A stretch of 64,000 nt of DNA from an uncultured Flavobacteriales bacterium (GCA_943788405.1 CALSQD010000002.1:1259701-1323700); one strand, 5' to 3'. Numbered from the stretch's first letter, positions 1 to 9,405 are shown. Program-made: numbers and translations. Notes: a model not told the origin generated them from the letters alone.

Positions 1-512
1 CGCTTTCTTAATTTTTCTCCTTTCTTAAATATTTTACCATTACTGATGCTGAAAATCTGTCCTTGATTAATATCAGAAATAGTTAACACCTTATTAGTGT
101 CATATTTTTTTAAAACTGATGCTAAATTTACATCCGTTAAAGTAGAGGCCTTAGGATTTTTCAGGTGTAAACTCAATACTTTTAAAATATCCTCTGGGAA
201 AATTGTTGGCGTTAAAAAATTCAACATCATAGCTTTAAAAGTATCCTGCCATTGCGTCCCATGGGGAGCAACTCCTCTTTTGTGCTTTACATAAACAAAA
301 GCATGTGCCAGTTCATGAGTTAAGGTAATCAAAAAAGAATAGGGGTTCAAGTCACTATTAACACTAATATATAAGGCATCCTTAACTCCCTTAAAATCTC
401 CTAACTTTGTTTTTCTAGCAGGTGTAATTTTAATTTGAACATCAAGTTCATTAATCCACTGCTTAATTTTAGGAAATGACGGTGCTGGTAAAAATGCTTT
501 TAAAGCATCCAT
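1..512 (-). CDS. SprT-like zinc metallopeptidase domain protein (C-terminus cut off by window)
   Basis: The first 170 residues are visible; the reading frame runs open off the left edge. Around residues 65-69 is the zinc-protease motif HELAH, followed about 15 residues later by GVAPHGTQW, whose histidine fits the third zinc ligand of the SprT/Spartan family. No signal peptide is seen, so the protein is probably cytoplasmic. The start is chosen at ATG 512, where TAATG overlaps the stop of the feoB remnant, so the gene probably depends on translational coupling with it. In other bacteria SprT-like proteins are poorly characterised; eukaryotic Spartan cleaves DNA-protein crosslinks. The domain is clear; the cellular role here is unknown. 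Confidence 0.8.
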   Translation of the reverse strand, partial: MDALKAFLPAPSFPKIKQWINELDVQIKITPARKTKLGDFKGVKDALYISVNSDLNPYSFLITLTHELAHAFVYVKHKRGVAPHGTQWQDTFKAMMLNFLTPTIFPEDILKVLSLHLKNPKASTLTDVNLASVLKKYDTNKVLTISDINQGQIFSISNGKIFKKGEKLRK

Positions 513-2593
513 TAACTCAATATCTGATAAGCAATAAAGCTAGACAAATAAGCCAACACTCCCATATATAAAAACTGAATTGCAGGCCATTTCCAATGTT
601 TTGTTTCTCGATAAACAATCGCCAAGGTACTCATGCACTGCATGGCAAAAGCATAAAACAGCATCAAGGAAACCCCAACTGCTGGCGTAAAAAACGCCTC
701 TCCTGTATCTTGGTTTTTTACATTTTTCAATCGTTCTTGTATGGATTGTATATTATCACCCCCCACACTATATATTGTCGACATAGTACCCAACAAATAC
801 CTCGCGAGCAGCAAAGGATGTTATCAAAGAGATTCCTATTTTCCAATCAAAACCCTAAAGGCTTAATAGCCGGCTCAATGGTTTTTCCAATCATCCCGGC
901 ATAGGACGCTTCTAATTTATCAGCTGCAATGTGCATTTCTGCATCTAGCTTTTCCTGCCCACTGCTGTTCAATTTGCTCAAATTTCTTTCCTGGTGCAAA
1001 GGAGGATAAAAACCATAATACTATTGAAACAGCAATAATTATTTTACCAGCATCAAACAAAAACACCTTTACTTTTTCAATAATTGCGTAGACTACCGTT
1101 TTCCAATCCGGTATTTTATAGGATGGCATTTCCATTATATAGTAGGAACGCTCTTTGGATTTTATGATAAACTTCATAAGGTAAGCCACTCCAATTGCCG
1201 ATACAAAGCCAATCAGATAAAAAACCATCAGCACTAAACCTTGCAGGTTAAATCCTAGGAAATCCTCAGCAGGAATTATCATAGCAATAATGAGCGTATA
1301 AACAGGCAGCCTTGCCGAACAGGACATCAATGGCGTTACCATAATAGTAATCAACCTTTCCTTCCATGAAGAAATAGTACGAGCAGACATAATAGCGGGT
1401 ACAGCACAAGCAGCTCCACTCAATAAAGGAATTATTGATCTCCCATTCAAGCCCACTCCTCTCAATAATTTATCGGTAATAAAACTCACTCTTGCCATAT
1501 ATCCTGTATCCTCCAGAAAGGCAATAAAAGCAAACAAGAAAGCAATTTGTGGTACAAAAATTACTATTCCTCCAAGCCCTGCTAAAATACCATTCACCAC
1601 TAAATCGTTCAACATTCCTTGAGGCATAGCATTAGCTGTAATGATAGATAAATTGGTAAATAAACTATCAATTAACTCCATAGGATAAGCTGACCATGAA
1701 AAAACAGCTTGAAACAATAAAAATAGAATAGATAGAAAAATAACATAACCGAAAAAAGGATGAATCAACAAATCATCTACTTTTTTAGTAAATTGATACT
1801 TTCCTTCTGGCTTTCCTTTTTTAACAGCTAACTGAATAATTTTATCAATTGCTTTATATCTTTTTACAGTTTCCTTAGCTTGAGCCCTTTCTGGTATAAT
1901 ATCATTGTTTTTACACAATTGATTTAAGGCACATCTATTAATTACTTCACCGCTTAATTTTTGTTTACATAAAGCCAAAAAAGAAGCATAATTATTTTCT
2001 ATTCCTCTAATTACATTAGCCTTTTCAATTATACCTTTAAATATTTTACTTACATCTAAAAAGGGTTGTTTTGGCTTTTCATCAATTGCATTTATTATTG
2101 CCTCTTTTAAACTTTCAATACCCTTACTTTTTCTGGCATTAATTGCAACCACTTGAATTGCTAGTGCTTCTGACAATAAATCTACATTTACAAGTATTCC
2201 TTTTTTGGTAGCAATATCAACCATATTTAAAGCCAATACCACATTCATATTTAGGTCAATAACCTGTGTAAGCAAAAAGATAGAACGCCTTAAATTAGTT
2301 GCATCTGCAATAATTATGGTAACATCCGGATAATCTTGATCCGTACTATTACACAATACTTGTTGTGCCACCTCCTCATCCATTGATTTAGGAAATAATG
2401 AATAAGTTCCTGGCAAATCAATTATTTTAGCATCAATATCTGCTGATAAATTTGATTTCCCTGTTTTCTTTTCAACTGTAATACCAGGATAATTTCCTAC
2501 CTTTTGTTTTAAACCCGTAAAGGCATTAAACAATGTGGTTTTTCCTGAATTAGGATTTCCAGCTAAAGCAATTTTTATCTTCCTTTTACTCAT
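512..2593 (-). pseudogene. feoB: FeoB ferrous iron transporter, broken by three single-base frameshifts
   Basis: FeoB is the inner-membrane Fe(II) transporter with an N-terminal GTPase. From ATG 2593 the frame encodes the G domain (GNPNSGKTT near residue 12, DLPGTYSL for G3, NMVD for G4) and several membrane segments, then leaves the family sequence near 957 and stops at 920. The following family sequence (QEKLDAEMHIAADKLEASY) lies in another frame up to a TGA at 847-849. It resumes as DWKIGISLITSFAAREVFVG in a third frame and, after another shift at 789-791, as TMSTIYSVGGD to a TAA at 512-514. The needed changes are one missing base near 955-958, one extra near 849-855 and one extra at 789-791, each at or beside a GGG run. 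The rest is full length and well conserved, so this is either a very recent pseudogene or sequencing error. It overlaps feoA by 8 bases. Confidence 0.9.
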
Positions 2594-2819
2594 CCTTCAA
2601 TAGTTTTACATCAATTTTTAAAGCATCATCTTTTCTGATACTCAGCACATAAGAGGATACCAAAATAGCAATAGGACCTCCAAAAGGAGCTTTTCTTACA
2701 ACTTCAATTTTTTCGCCTGGAGTGCAACCCATCTCTAACAATTTCTGCTCCAAATCACTATCAGATATTGATCGCATTTCCCCCTTAGTACCTATTGCCA
2801 AATTAGCTAATTTTTGCAT
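2586..2819 (-). CDS. feoA: FeoA, small SH3-like partner of FeoB
   Basis: This 77-residue protein matches the FeoA family in length and pattern: a LEQKLLEMGCTPGEKIEVV core followed by PFGGPIAILV and a C-terminal LSIRKDDALKIDV strand. FeoA is a cytoplasmic SH3-fold protein thought to act on the FeoB GTPase during ferrous iron uptake. It is first in a feoA-feoB pair, overlapping feoB by 8 bases. A TAcaTTTG -7 box at 2825-2832 lies only five bases before the ATG, so the transcript should begin at or next to the start codon. With feoB frameshifted downstream, feoA may be functionally orphaned unless the shifts are artefacts. Confidence 0.93.
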   Translation of the reverse strand: MQKLANLAIGTKGEMRSISDSDLEQKLLEMGCTPGEKIEVVRKAPFGGPIAILVSSYVLSIRKDDALKIDVKLLKDE

Positions 2820-2824
2820 GGGCG

Positions 2825-2832
2825 CAAATGTA
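2825..2832 (-). promoter_or_regulatory. -7 promoter box for feoAB
   Basis: On the minus strand this reads TAcaTTTG, an exact match to the Bacteroidota -7 consensus TAnnTTTG. No TTG was found at the usual 17-23 base distance upstream. Its end is five bases from the feoA ATG, predicting a leaderless or nearly leaderless mRNA. Confidence 0.6.
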
Positions 2833-2872
2833 GTTATTTAGAACTAATCTAAAGTTAAACTACAATAAAATA

Positions 2873-3001
2873 TTATTTAATATGACTTTGAATAGATGAA
2901 AAGTTAGGACAAGTATTACAACCATTTTTTTTACTAACTCCGCAAGCAGATAGCAAAAATAAAACGAGAATAAATAAAAGATGGTATTTTTGTATTTTCA
3001 T
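2873..3001 (-). CDS. Small predicted lipoprotein, 42 residues
   Basis: The frame encodes MKIQKYHLLFILVLFLLSAC followed by GVSKKNGCNTCPNFSSIQSHIK. The first 20 residues form a lipoprotein signal peptide with the lipobox LSAC; processing would leave a mature peptide of only about 23 residues that starts with the lipidated cysteine and carries two further cysteines in a CNTC motif. A TTG-N21-TAgaTTTG promoter (3011-3042) stands nine bases upstream of the ATG, which argues that the gene is real. It is divergent from mlaE. I do not recognise a function; the CxxC could bind metal or form a disulfide, but that is a guess. Confidence 0.72.
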   Translation of the reverse strand: MKIQKYHLLFILVLFLLSACGVSKKNGCNTCPNFSSIQSHIK

Positions 3002-3010
3002 AAGTATGTG

Positions 3011-3042
3011 CAAATCTAAATAAATTACTTAATTTTCGCCAA
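3011..3042 (-). promoter_or_regulatory. Promoter of the small lipoprotein gene
   Basis: On the minus strand a TTG (3040-3042) is followed after 21 bases by TAgaTTTG (3011-3018), fitting the flavobacterial pattern TTG-N17-23-TAnnTTTG. The lipoprotein ATG lies at 3001. The plus strand of the same gap has a near match, TAatTTTC at 3030-3037, that could serve mlaE. Confidence 0.65.
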
Positions 3043-3043
3043 T

Positions 3044-3784
3044 ATGACAAAACTACTTCACCACCTAGGACTCTACTTCATTATGATGAAGAAAGTCATT
3101 AGCGCTCCAGAGAAATGGAGTGTTTTTAGAAAGCAACTTGTTTTGGAAATGGAAAAAGTTGGATTAAACTCTGTAAGTTTAGTTATTATTTTATCCTTTT
3201 TTGTGGGAGCAGTTGTAAGTATACAAACTGCTTTTAACATGACAAATCCTTTACTCCCTTCTTATTTAGTAGGGTTAGCTAGCCGTGATTCTTTAATTTT
3301 AGAATTTTCACCAACAATGATTTCACTTATATTGGCAGGAAAAGTAGGGTCTAGTATCGCTTCAGAAATAGGAAGTATGAGAGTAACAGAACAGATTGAT
3401 GCACTAGAAATTATGGGAATAAATTCTGCTTCATTTCTAATACTGCCAAAAATAGTAGCTAGTATTTTCTTTTTTCCATTCCTAATAATAATGAGTATGG
3501 GAATAGGAATGGTTGGAGCATGGGTTGGCGGATTATCAGCTGATGTAACTACTGCTGATTTTATGTATGGGTTAAAATATGAATTCAATTCCTTCTATAT
3601 TACATATGCAGTTATAAAAACTATCTTTTTTGCATTTATTATTTCTTCTGTTTCAGCTTACTTTGGCTACCACACAAAAGGAGGGGCAATTGCTGTTGGA
3701 AAATCAAGCACAACAGCAGTAGTAACAAGCAGCATACTAATACTACTATTCAATTATATATTAACTGACATTATTTTATCATGA
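3044..3784 (+). CDS. mlaE: MlaE-family ABC transporter permease
   Basis: This 246-residue hydrophobic protein is an MlaE/YrbE-type permease, the inner-membrane part of the system that moves phospholipids between inner and outer membrane. The family pattern is seen in the conserved stretch EFSPTMISLILAGKVGSSIA and in the region around GSMRVTEQIDALEIMGI (about residues 110-130), with five to six membrane helices. The stop overlaps the start of the ATPase gene (ATGA at 3781-3784), so the two are translationally coupled. The substrate-binding MlaD protein is not in this window. Strong family match. Confidence 0.93.
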   Translation: MTKLLHHLGLYFIMMKKVISAPEKWSVFRKQLVLEMEKVGLNSVSLVIILSFFVGAVVSIQTAFNMTNPLLPSYLVGLASRDSLILEFSPTMISLILAGKVGSSIASEIGSMRVTEQIDALEIMGINSASFLILPKIVASIFFFPFLIIMSMGIGMVGAWVGGLSADVTTADFMYGLKYEFNSFYITYAVIKTIFFAFIISSVSAYFGYHTKGGAIAVGKSSTTAVVTSSILILLFNYILTDIILS

Positions 3785-4527
3785 TAGAAATACAAAATAT
3801 CGACAAGCATTTTGGAGACAATCATGTACTAAAAAATGTGTCATTTACTTTTGAAAAAGGAAAAACAAACCTCATTATTGGAGAAAGTGGTTCAGGAAAA
3901 ACAACACTAATAAAAATATTGATTGGACTGCATACTGCTGAAAGTGGGAAAATTATTTTTGATGGAGTTGATTCTAGCACAATTAAAACTAAAGCACAAA
4001 GAATCCTAAGGCAAGAAATAGGTATGCTTTTTCAAGGAGGAGCTCTTTATGATTACATGACGGTTGAAGAAAATATTATGTTTCCACTAAGTATGTTTAC
4101 TGATAAAACAGAAGAAGAAAAGTTAGAGAGAGTAAATTTTTGTCTGAAACGAGTAAATTTAGAAGACAAAAATGATTTAATGCCATCTGAGTTGAGTGGA
4201 GGAATGACAAAAAGAGTTGCCATTGCCAGAGCAATAGTAATGCAGCCAAAATACTTACTTTGTGATGAACCTAACTCAGGGCTTGATCCAAAAACTGCCA
4301 TCATCATTGATAATTTAATTCAGGAAATTACTAAGGAATATAACATTACTACTATTGTAAACACACATGACATGAACTCTGTTATGGAAATAGGAGAAAA
4401 TATTGCCTTTATAAATAAAGGAGAAATATGGTGGACAGGAAATAAAGATAGCTTACTAAATTCTGATAATAAAGAATTAAATGATTTTGTTTTTGCATCC
4501 GAACTCTTTAAACGATTAAAAAGCTAA
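3781..4527 (+). CDS. mlaF: MlaF-family ABC transporter ATP-binding protein
   Basis: A 248-residue ABC ATPase. The Walker A motif GESGSGKTT is at residues 34-42, the Q-loop lies in MLFQGGALYD, the signature is LSGGMTKR and Walker B with its catalytic glutamate is YLLCDEPNSGLDP, followed by an H-loop histidine in NTHDM. The GGALYDYMTVEENI region is characteristic of the MlaF branch. It would power the MlaE permease immediately upstream from the cytoplasmic side. The next gene, rsmA, starts one base after its stop. Confidence 0.94.
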   Translation: MIEIQNIDKHFGDNHVLKNVSFTFEKGKTNLIIGESGSGKTTLIKILIGLHTAESGKIIFDGVDSSTIKTKAQRILRQEIGMLFQGGALYDYMTVEENIMFPLSMFTDKTEEEKLERVNFCLKRVNLEDKNDLMPSELSGGMTKRVAIARAIVMQPKYLLCDEPNSGLDPKTAIIIDNLIQEITKEYNITTIVNTHDMNSVMEIGENIAFINKGEIWWTGNKDSLLNSDNKELNDFVFASELFKRLKS

Positions 4528-4528
4528 G

Positions 4529-5281
4529 ATGAAAAATGTTAGAGCAAAAAAACATTTAGGACAACATTTCTTAAATGACGAACAAATCGCATTTGATATT
4601 ACTGACCTATTGAGTGATACCACAAAAAATGTAGTAGAAATAGGTCCAGGAATGGGAGTACTTACACAGTTTTTAGTAAAAAACAATTTCAAAACTGAAG
4701 TAGTAGAAATTGATACCGAAAGTGTTTTTTACCTCAGATTAAATTATCCTGAACTTGAAGTACATGATGGTGATTTTCTGGAACTAAATTTAAAAGAGAA
4801 ATACCCATATAATTTTTCATTAATCGGAAATTTCCCTTACAATATATCATCCCAAATTCTATTTAAAGCCTTTGAAAATAGAGACCAAATACCTGAGGTT
4901 GTTGGCATGTTTCAAAAAGAAGTTGCAGAAAGAGTAGCTTGTAAAAAAGGAAAAAAAAGAGGAATATTAAGTGTTTTCCTACAAGCATTTTATGATATTG
5001 AATACTGCTTTACAGTAAATGAAGATGTATTCACCCCTCCTCCAAAAGTAAAATCAGGAGTTATAAAATTAGTAAGAAACAGCAGAAAAGAACTTCCTGT
5101 TGATGAGCAAAAATTCAAGCGAGTAGTAAAAGCTGGATTTAATCAAAGGAGAAAAACATTGCGAAATGCTTTAAAACCTTTTACTTTAATAAATGAAAGT
5201 GAGATAGCAGGTTTATTACCTTTACGAGCAGAACAATTATCAGTTGATGATTTCATAAAACTAACAAATCATGTCGGATAG
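4529..5281 (+). CDS. rsmA: RsmA (KsgA), 16S rRNA adenine dimethyltransferase
   Basis: RsmA dimethylates two adjacent adenines in the 3' terminal helix of 16S rRNA late in 30S assembly, using S-adenosylmethionine. The 250-residue protein opens with the family signature RAKKHLGQHFLND, has the SAM-binding loop EIGPGMGVLT and the catalytic NFPYN motif (about residue 107), then FQKEVAERV and FTPPPKVKSGV in the C-terminal half. Length is typical. It sits one base after mlaF and overlaps mgtE by 11 bases, so it is expressed within the mlaE operon. Confidence 0.96.
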   Translation: MKNVRAKKHLGQHFLNDEQIAFDITDLLSDTTKNVVEIGPGMGVLTQFLVKNNFKTEVVEIDTESVFYLRLNYPELEVHDGDFLELNLKEKYPYNFSLIGNFPYNISSQILFKAFENRDQIPEVVGMFQKEVAERVACKKGKKRGILSVFLQAFYDIEYCFTVNEDVFTPPPKVKSGVIKLVRNSRKELPVDEQKFKRVVKAGFNQRRKTLRNALKPFTLINESEIAGLLPLRAEQLSVDDFIKLTNHVG

Positions 5282-6620
5282 AATAGAAATAAATAGCGCC
5301 TACATTGAGCAAGTAACATCCTTAATTGAGGCAAATAATTCAGCAGAATTAAGCACACTTATTGTTGACCTTCATATTGCTGATATTGCAGAAATTATTG
5401 AACATTTACCTATCAATAACGCCCATTTTTTATTCGACTTAATTGAAGAAGAAAAATCAGCTGCCGTACTTGTAGAACTAGAAGATGACACAAGAGAAGA
5501 ACTCCTATCTAATTTAACGCCAAAGGAAATTGCTGAAGAAGTAATTGATAACCTAGAATCAGATGATGCTGCAGATGTAATTGGGGAATTACCAGAAGAT
5601 AAAAAAGAGAAAGTACTTTCTCATATTGAGGACATTGAACATGCTAGTGATATTAGTGATTTATTAACCTATCCTGAAGATTCAGCAGGGGGATTAATGG
5701 CTAAAGAACTCATAAAAGTAAATGAAAATTGGAACACTCTTCAATGCTTAAAAGAAATGCGAAAGCAAGCTGAAGATGTTAAAAAAGTATACACTATATA
5801 TGTAGTGGATGACAATAACAAGCTACTAGGCTCTCTCTCATTAAGAAGATTATTATTAGCGGAAAAAGGTTCTGCAATAAAAGAAATAGTCAATACCGAT
5901 ATAGTGTCCGTAAAAGCTACTGAAGATGATGAAGATGTGGCCAATATAATGAACAAATACGACCTTATAGCATTACCAGTTGTTGATGATTTGAACCGAC
6001 TGATAGGAAGAATTACATTTGATGATGTGATGGATGTTGTAAAAGAAGAAGCTGAAAAAGATTACCAAATGGCTTCTGGAATATCGGAAGATGTAGAGAG
6101 TAGTGATAGTGTTTGGGAATTAACAAGAGCGCGATTACCTTGGCTGCTTATTGGAATGATGGGTGGACTATTAGGCGCAAAAGTAATTGGTATTTTTGAT
6201 TTAGAAACTAATTTTGAATTGGCATTTTTTATCCCTTTAATTGCTGCAATGGGTGGAAATGTAGGAGTGCAATCAGCTGCAATTGTTGTACAAGGATTAG
6301 CAAATGATTCTTTAAAAATGGAGAATATATTTCAAAAATTACTTAAAGAACTAGGAGTAGGATTGTTAAATGGGATTATTTGCTCTATCATAATACTAGG
6401 AGCCGCATTTAGTTTGGGATACAGCATGGAACTCAGCTTAACAGTAAGTATTTCATTACTTGCTGTAATTGTTTTTGCAGCTGTATTTGGCACATTTATT
6501 CCACTAACACTAGAAAAATATAAGATTGACCCTGCCCTAGCAACAGGTCCTTTCATCACTACAGTGAATGATGTATTAGGACTATTTATTTATTTCATGA
6601 TTGGACAAGCAATCCTTTAA
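5271..6620 (+). CDS. mgtE: MgtE magnesium transporter
   Basis: A 449-residue MgtE-type Mg2+ channel. Residues about 1-130 are the acidic superhelical N domain, about 140-260 a pair of CBS domains (PEDSAGGLMAKELIKV marks its start), and about 280-449 five membrane helices of the pore, with the family motif GGNVGVQSAAIVVQG and the final helix containing FITTVNDVLGL. In the family, Mg2+ bound between the N and CBS domains closes the pore. The start overlaps the end of rsmA by 11 bases; the next gene begins two bases after its stop. Confidence 0.95.
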   Translation: MSDRIEINSAYIEQVTSLIEANNSAELSTLIVDLHIADIAEIIEHLPINNAHFLFDLIEEEKSAAVLVELEDDTREELLSNLTPKEIAEEVIDNLESDDAADVIGELPEDKKEKVLSHIEDIEHASDISDLLTYPEDSAGGLMAKELIKVNENWNTLQCLKEMRKQAEDVKKVYTIYVVDDNNKLLGSLSLRRLLLAEKGSAIKEIVNTDIVSVKATEDDEDVANIMNKYDLIALPVVDDLNRLIGRITFDDVMDVVKEEAEKDYQMASGISEDVESSDSVWELTRARLPWLLIGMMGGLLGAKVIGIFDLETNFELAFFIPLIAAMGGNVGVQSAAIVVQGLANDSLKMENIFQKLLKELGVGLLNGIICSIIILGAAFSLGYSMELSLTVSISLLAVIVFAAVFGTFIPLTLEKYKIDPALATGPFITTVNDVLGLFIYFMIGQAIL

Positions 6621-6622
6621 TA

Positions 6623-7558
6623 ATGAAAATTCTATTTATTGATACCGTACACCCTTTTCTAAAACAAGAATTAGAAAAACAAAATCATATTTGTGATACG
6701 GCTTATGATAAAAGCAAAGCTGAAATTCAGGAAATTATCAATAATTACCAAGGGATAATCATCAGAAGTAGATTTAAAATTGACAAAGAATTTATTGACA
6801 AAGCATCAAACCTGAATTTTATTGCCCGTGCAGGAAGTGGCTTGGAAAATATTGATGTAGACTATGCTGAAAGCAAGAACATAAATTGCTACAATGCTGC
6901 TGAAGGAAATAGACAAGCAGTAGCCCAACATGCATTGGGAATGTTGCTTTCCTTATTCAATAATTTAAACAAAGCTGACCAAGAAGTACGTAATGGAATT
7001 TGGGAAAGAGAAGGAAATAGAGGTATAGAAATTTCAGGAAAAACAATCGGTATAATTGGATATGGAAATAACGGATCAGCCTTTGCAGATGTACTAAAAG
7101 GGTTTGGAGTAACCGTTTTGGCTTATGACAAATACCTCAACAACTACTCTTACCAAAGCAGTATGGAAGCTATTCACAAAGAAGCAGATATTGTAAGTTT
7201 ACATGTTCCTTTAACAAATGAAACTACTTATTTAGTAGATAATGAATTCATCAATAGGTTTGCTAAAGATTTTCACCTTATTAATACTGCCAGAGGGAAA
7301 TGTGTTAATACAAAACACTTGGTTTCAGCCTTAGAAAAAGGCAAAGTTAAAGGGGCTTGCCTTGATGTATTAGAGTATGAAAAAACTTCATTTGAGAACT
7401 TAAGAAAGGAAGGCTTGACTGAGGAAATGCAATATTTAATTGACAGCAACAAAACTATTCTCTCCCCTCATGTTGCAGGATGGACTGCAGAAAGCAATGT
7501 GAAAATTGCGGAAGTATTGCTGAGAAAAATAGAAAACACTAGTATCAAAACAACATAA
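6623..7558 (+). CDS. D-isomer-specific 2-hydroxyacid dehydrogenase (SerA-like)
   Basis: A 311-residue NAD-dependent dehydrogenase. The substrate domain contains FIARAGSGLENID; the Rossmann domain has GIIGYGNNGSAFA; the catalytic arginine is in NTARG, the acid residue in DVLEYE and the histidine in SPHVAGW. It lacks the C-terminal ACT domain of long phosphoglycerate dehydrogenases. Short SerA-like proteins of this type often act as 3-phosphoglycerate dehydrogenase in serine synthesis, but serC or serB is not adjacent, so the substrate is not settled. It is last in the mlaE operon and ends at a shared terminator. Confidence 0.87.
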   Translation: MKILFIDTVHPFLKQELEKQNHICDTAYDKSKAEIQEIINNYQGIIIRSRFKIDKEFIDKASNLNFIARAGSGLENIDVDYAESKNINCYNAAEGNRQAVAQHALGMLLSLFNNLNKADQEVRNGIWEREGNRGIEISGKTIGIIGYGNNGSAFADVLKGFGVTVLAYDKYLNNYSYQSSMEAIHKEADIVSLHVPLTNETTYLVDNEFINRFAKDFHLINTARGKCVNTKHLVSALEKGKVKGACLDVLEYEKTSFENLRKEGLTEEMQYLIDSNKTILSPHVAGWTAESNVKIAEVLLRKIENTSIKTT

Positions 7559-7592
7559 AAAAAGCCCAACCAAATGGTCGGGCTTTTTTTAT
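7556..7592. terminator. Bidirectional hairpin terminator
   Basis: A run of A is followed by agcccaacc, a 4-base loop, ggtcgggct and eight T. The stem has one non-Watson-Crick position. It lies between two convergent genes (2-hydroxyacid dehydrogenase and the 592-residue protein) and can serve both strands. Confidence 0.85.
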
Positions 7593-7606
7593 AACTAATT
7601 TATTTT

Positions 7607-9385
7607 TTACTTTTTATTTTCAGCAATAAGAACATCAATTTCAGCTCCCATTTTTTTCATTTTTTCTATTGACTCATCTAACGACTGATATGCAGCATCT
7701 TTCACACTATTAAAAGTAGTACCAATTGAACCAAACATTTGTTGATAATAAGCAATCCCTTCATTCATATTTTCAGTGAAATTATTTAAATATCTTCCTG
7801 ATTTTCTTCCCCAATCTGATTTATGTTCCTCAATTTTATCAGATAAATAAGTAAGGTACATTCCAAGCTCATTCATAAACATATTTGGTCTGTCAGCACG
7901 AACAATACCCTCATCACCATTATAGATATGATGAGACATATCTTGCAAAGAAAGTTCCTTATGAAAATAAGCCATATTTGGTCCTGGGCAGATTGAAACC
8001 CCTTTACTTTCACGCGTTTCTACTCCATAATTTATTACTGCAGGTGCTGCTAATCCCATACACAAACAGGCTTTATCTGTAATTTCATTTGAAATACCTT
8101 TCTCTTCAATTTTATTCTTTTGAAATAAACGAGAAGCAGTACAAACCCCTTGCGTACCATATTCATTACTTAATGCTAAGAATTTTCTTGGGCAAGGACT
8201 TCCAGGTTTCCCATCCTCAATCTTTTGAAATTTCTCAACATCTTTTGATGCATTTCTTAAATTATTAAAAGGAACTCCTAAAGGAGAAACATTACTCAAG
8301 TATAAATCTTTTTCCTTTGCTTCTTGTAATTGTTTACGAGTTGCAGGATCAACAGTAGTTGCTTCAGGAACTAATAAAAAAGGAGTACCCCAACCTACAG
8401 TATCCAATTTATAATGATCAATTAAAAAATTATGTTCTTCAGCAGTAGCTACCCCACCTTGAGCTGTAACATTAACTGCTAAAGTATCATTAGGAACTAC
8501 TCTTCCACTTGCCTCTAATGCTGGTTTACACACTGCATAAAGCTCATCCACTAATTCTTGTCTTCTATCTCTGAATTCTGCAAGAATTGGCCCCATTAAG
8601 TAACCATCAGTTGCAAAAGCATGCCCTCCACAATTTAATCCTGACTCAATACGGTATTCTGAAATCCAAAGTCCTTTTTTAGCTAAAAATTTACCTTGTA
8701 TTAATGCTGACCTATAATCGGAAACCTTTAGGATTATTTTCTTTTTAATATAACCATTTGCATCAGGAAAAAAATCATCAAACTGAGCAATATATCCATA
8801 TAGCCTAGGATTCATTCCTGCTGAAAAAATAACAGATGACGCTAAGTCAGAATTAGCATAACCTCTTAAACCTGCATGAGCATCATTATATTCTGAAGGC
8901 AGTTCTTCTTTTTTGAAGTAATTCGTTTTATCAACTTTTGTCATGATGTTCACATCAATACTTCCCATTGATAAATTATCCTTTAACCAAACCGATAAAT
9001 CCTCATAACTAAATGAATTTTCAATTAACTTATTAAACTCTCTTTTTACATCACTACTATCAGGTAGCATTGCAAAGTACTTCTTTACTTCTTCAAATTT
9101 ATCTTTAGTAGAAGTAGTAAATTCCTCAAACTTTTCAGAAGCAATTTTATTTACCATATTCAAATAAGAAGTAATTCTATCAGCACGGTAATCTTTTGTA
9201 TTATTTTTTATTTCTTCATAAGATAAATTATTTAACTCACTATAATATTTTCTTAATCTCTCTAGTAAAACATCATCTGCCAAAGCAATTACAGTATTAA
9301 TACCATAATGCGCCACTTTTAATGGAGAATCAGCTGTAAAAGCGGTACCCATTACTGGGATATGAAAAGTATGAGATGCAGTCAT
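7607..9385 (-). CDS. Conserved-looking 592-residue protein of unknown function with cysteine motifs
   Basis: I do not recognise this protein with certainty. It has no signal peptide or membrane helix, so it should be cytoplasmic. The first 170 residues are helical and charged. Residues about 175-345 look like an alpha/beta barrel core, with NCGGHAFATDGYLMGP (252 is Cys), TAQGGVATAEEHNFL and GWGTPFLLVPEA, a pattern reminiscent of FMN-binding TIM barrels such as nitronate monooxygenase. The C-terminal part carries SPCPRKF (Cys398), GTQGVCTASRLF (Cys415), ACLCMGLA (Cys440, Cys442) and VSICPGPN (Cys466), which could bind a metal or iron-sulfur cluster. The gene is monocistronic with its own promoter and a terminator. 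An enzymatic role is inferred only. Confidence 0.85.
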   Translation of the reverse strand: MTASHTFHIPVMGTAFTADSPLKVAHYGINTVIALADDVLLERLRKYYSELNNLSYEEIKNNTKDYRADRITSYLNMVNKIASEKFEEFTTSTKDKFEEVKKYFAMLPDSSDVKREFNKLIENSFSYEDLSVWLKDNLSMGSIDVNIMTKVDKTNYFKKEELPSEYNDAHAGLRGYANSDLASSVIFSAGMNPRLYGYIAQFDDFFPDANGYIKKKIILKVSDYRSALIQGKFLAKKGLWISEYRIESGLNCGGHAFATDGYLMGPILAEFRDRRQELVDELYAVCKPALEASGRVVPNDTLAVNVTAQGGVATAEEHNFLIDHYKLDTVGWGTPFLLVPEATTVDPATRKQLQEAKEKDLYLSNVSPLGVPFNNLRNASKDVEKFQKIEDGKPGSPCPRKFLALSNEYGTQGVCTASRLFQKNKIEEKGISNEITDKACLCMGLAAPAVINYGVETRESKGVSICPGPNMAYFHKELSLQDMSHHIYNGDEGIVRADRPNMFMNELGMYLTYLSDKIEEHKSDWGRKSGRYLNNFTENMNEGIAYYQQMFGSIGTTFNSVKDAAYQSLDESIEKMKKMGAEIDVLIAENKK

Positions 9386-9405
9386 AATTTGTTTTTTTGA
9401 GGGTG

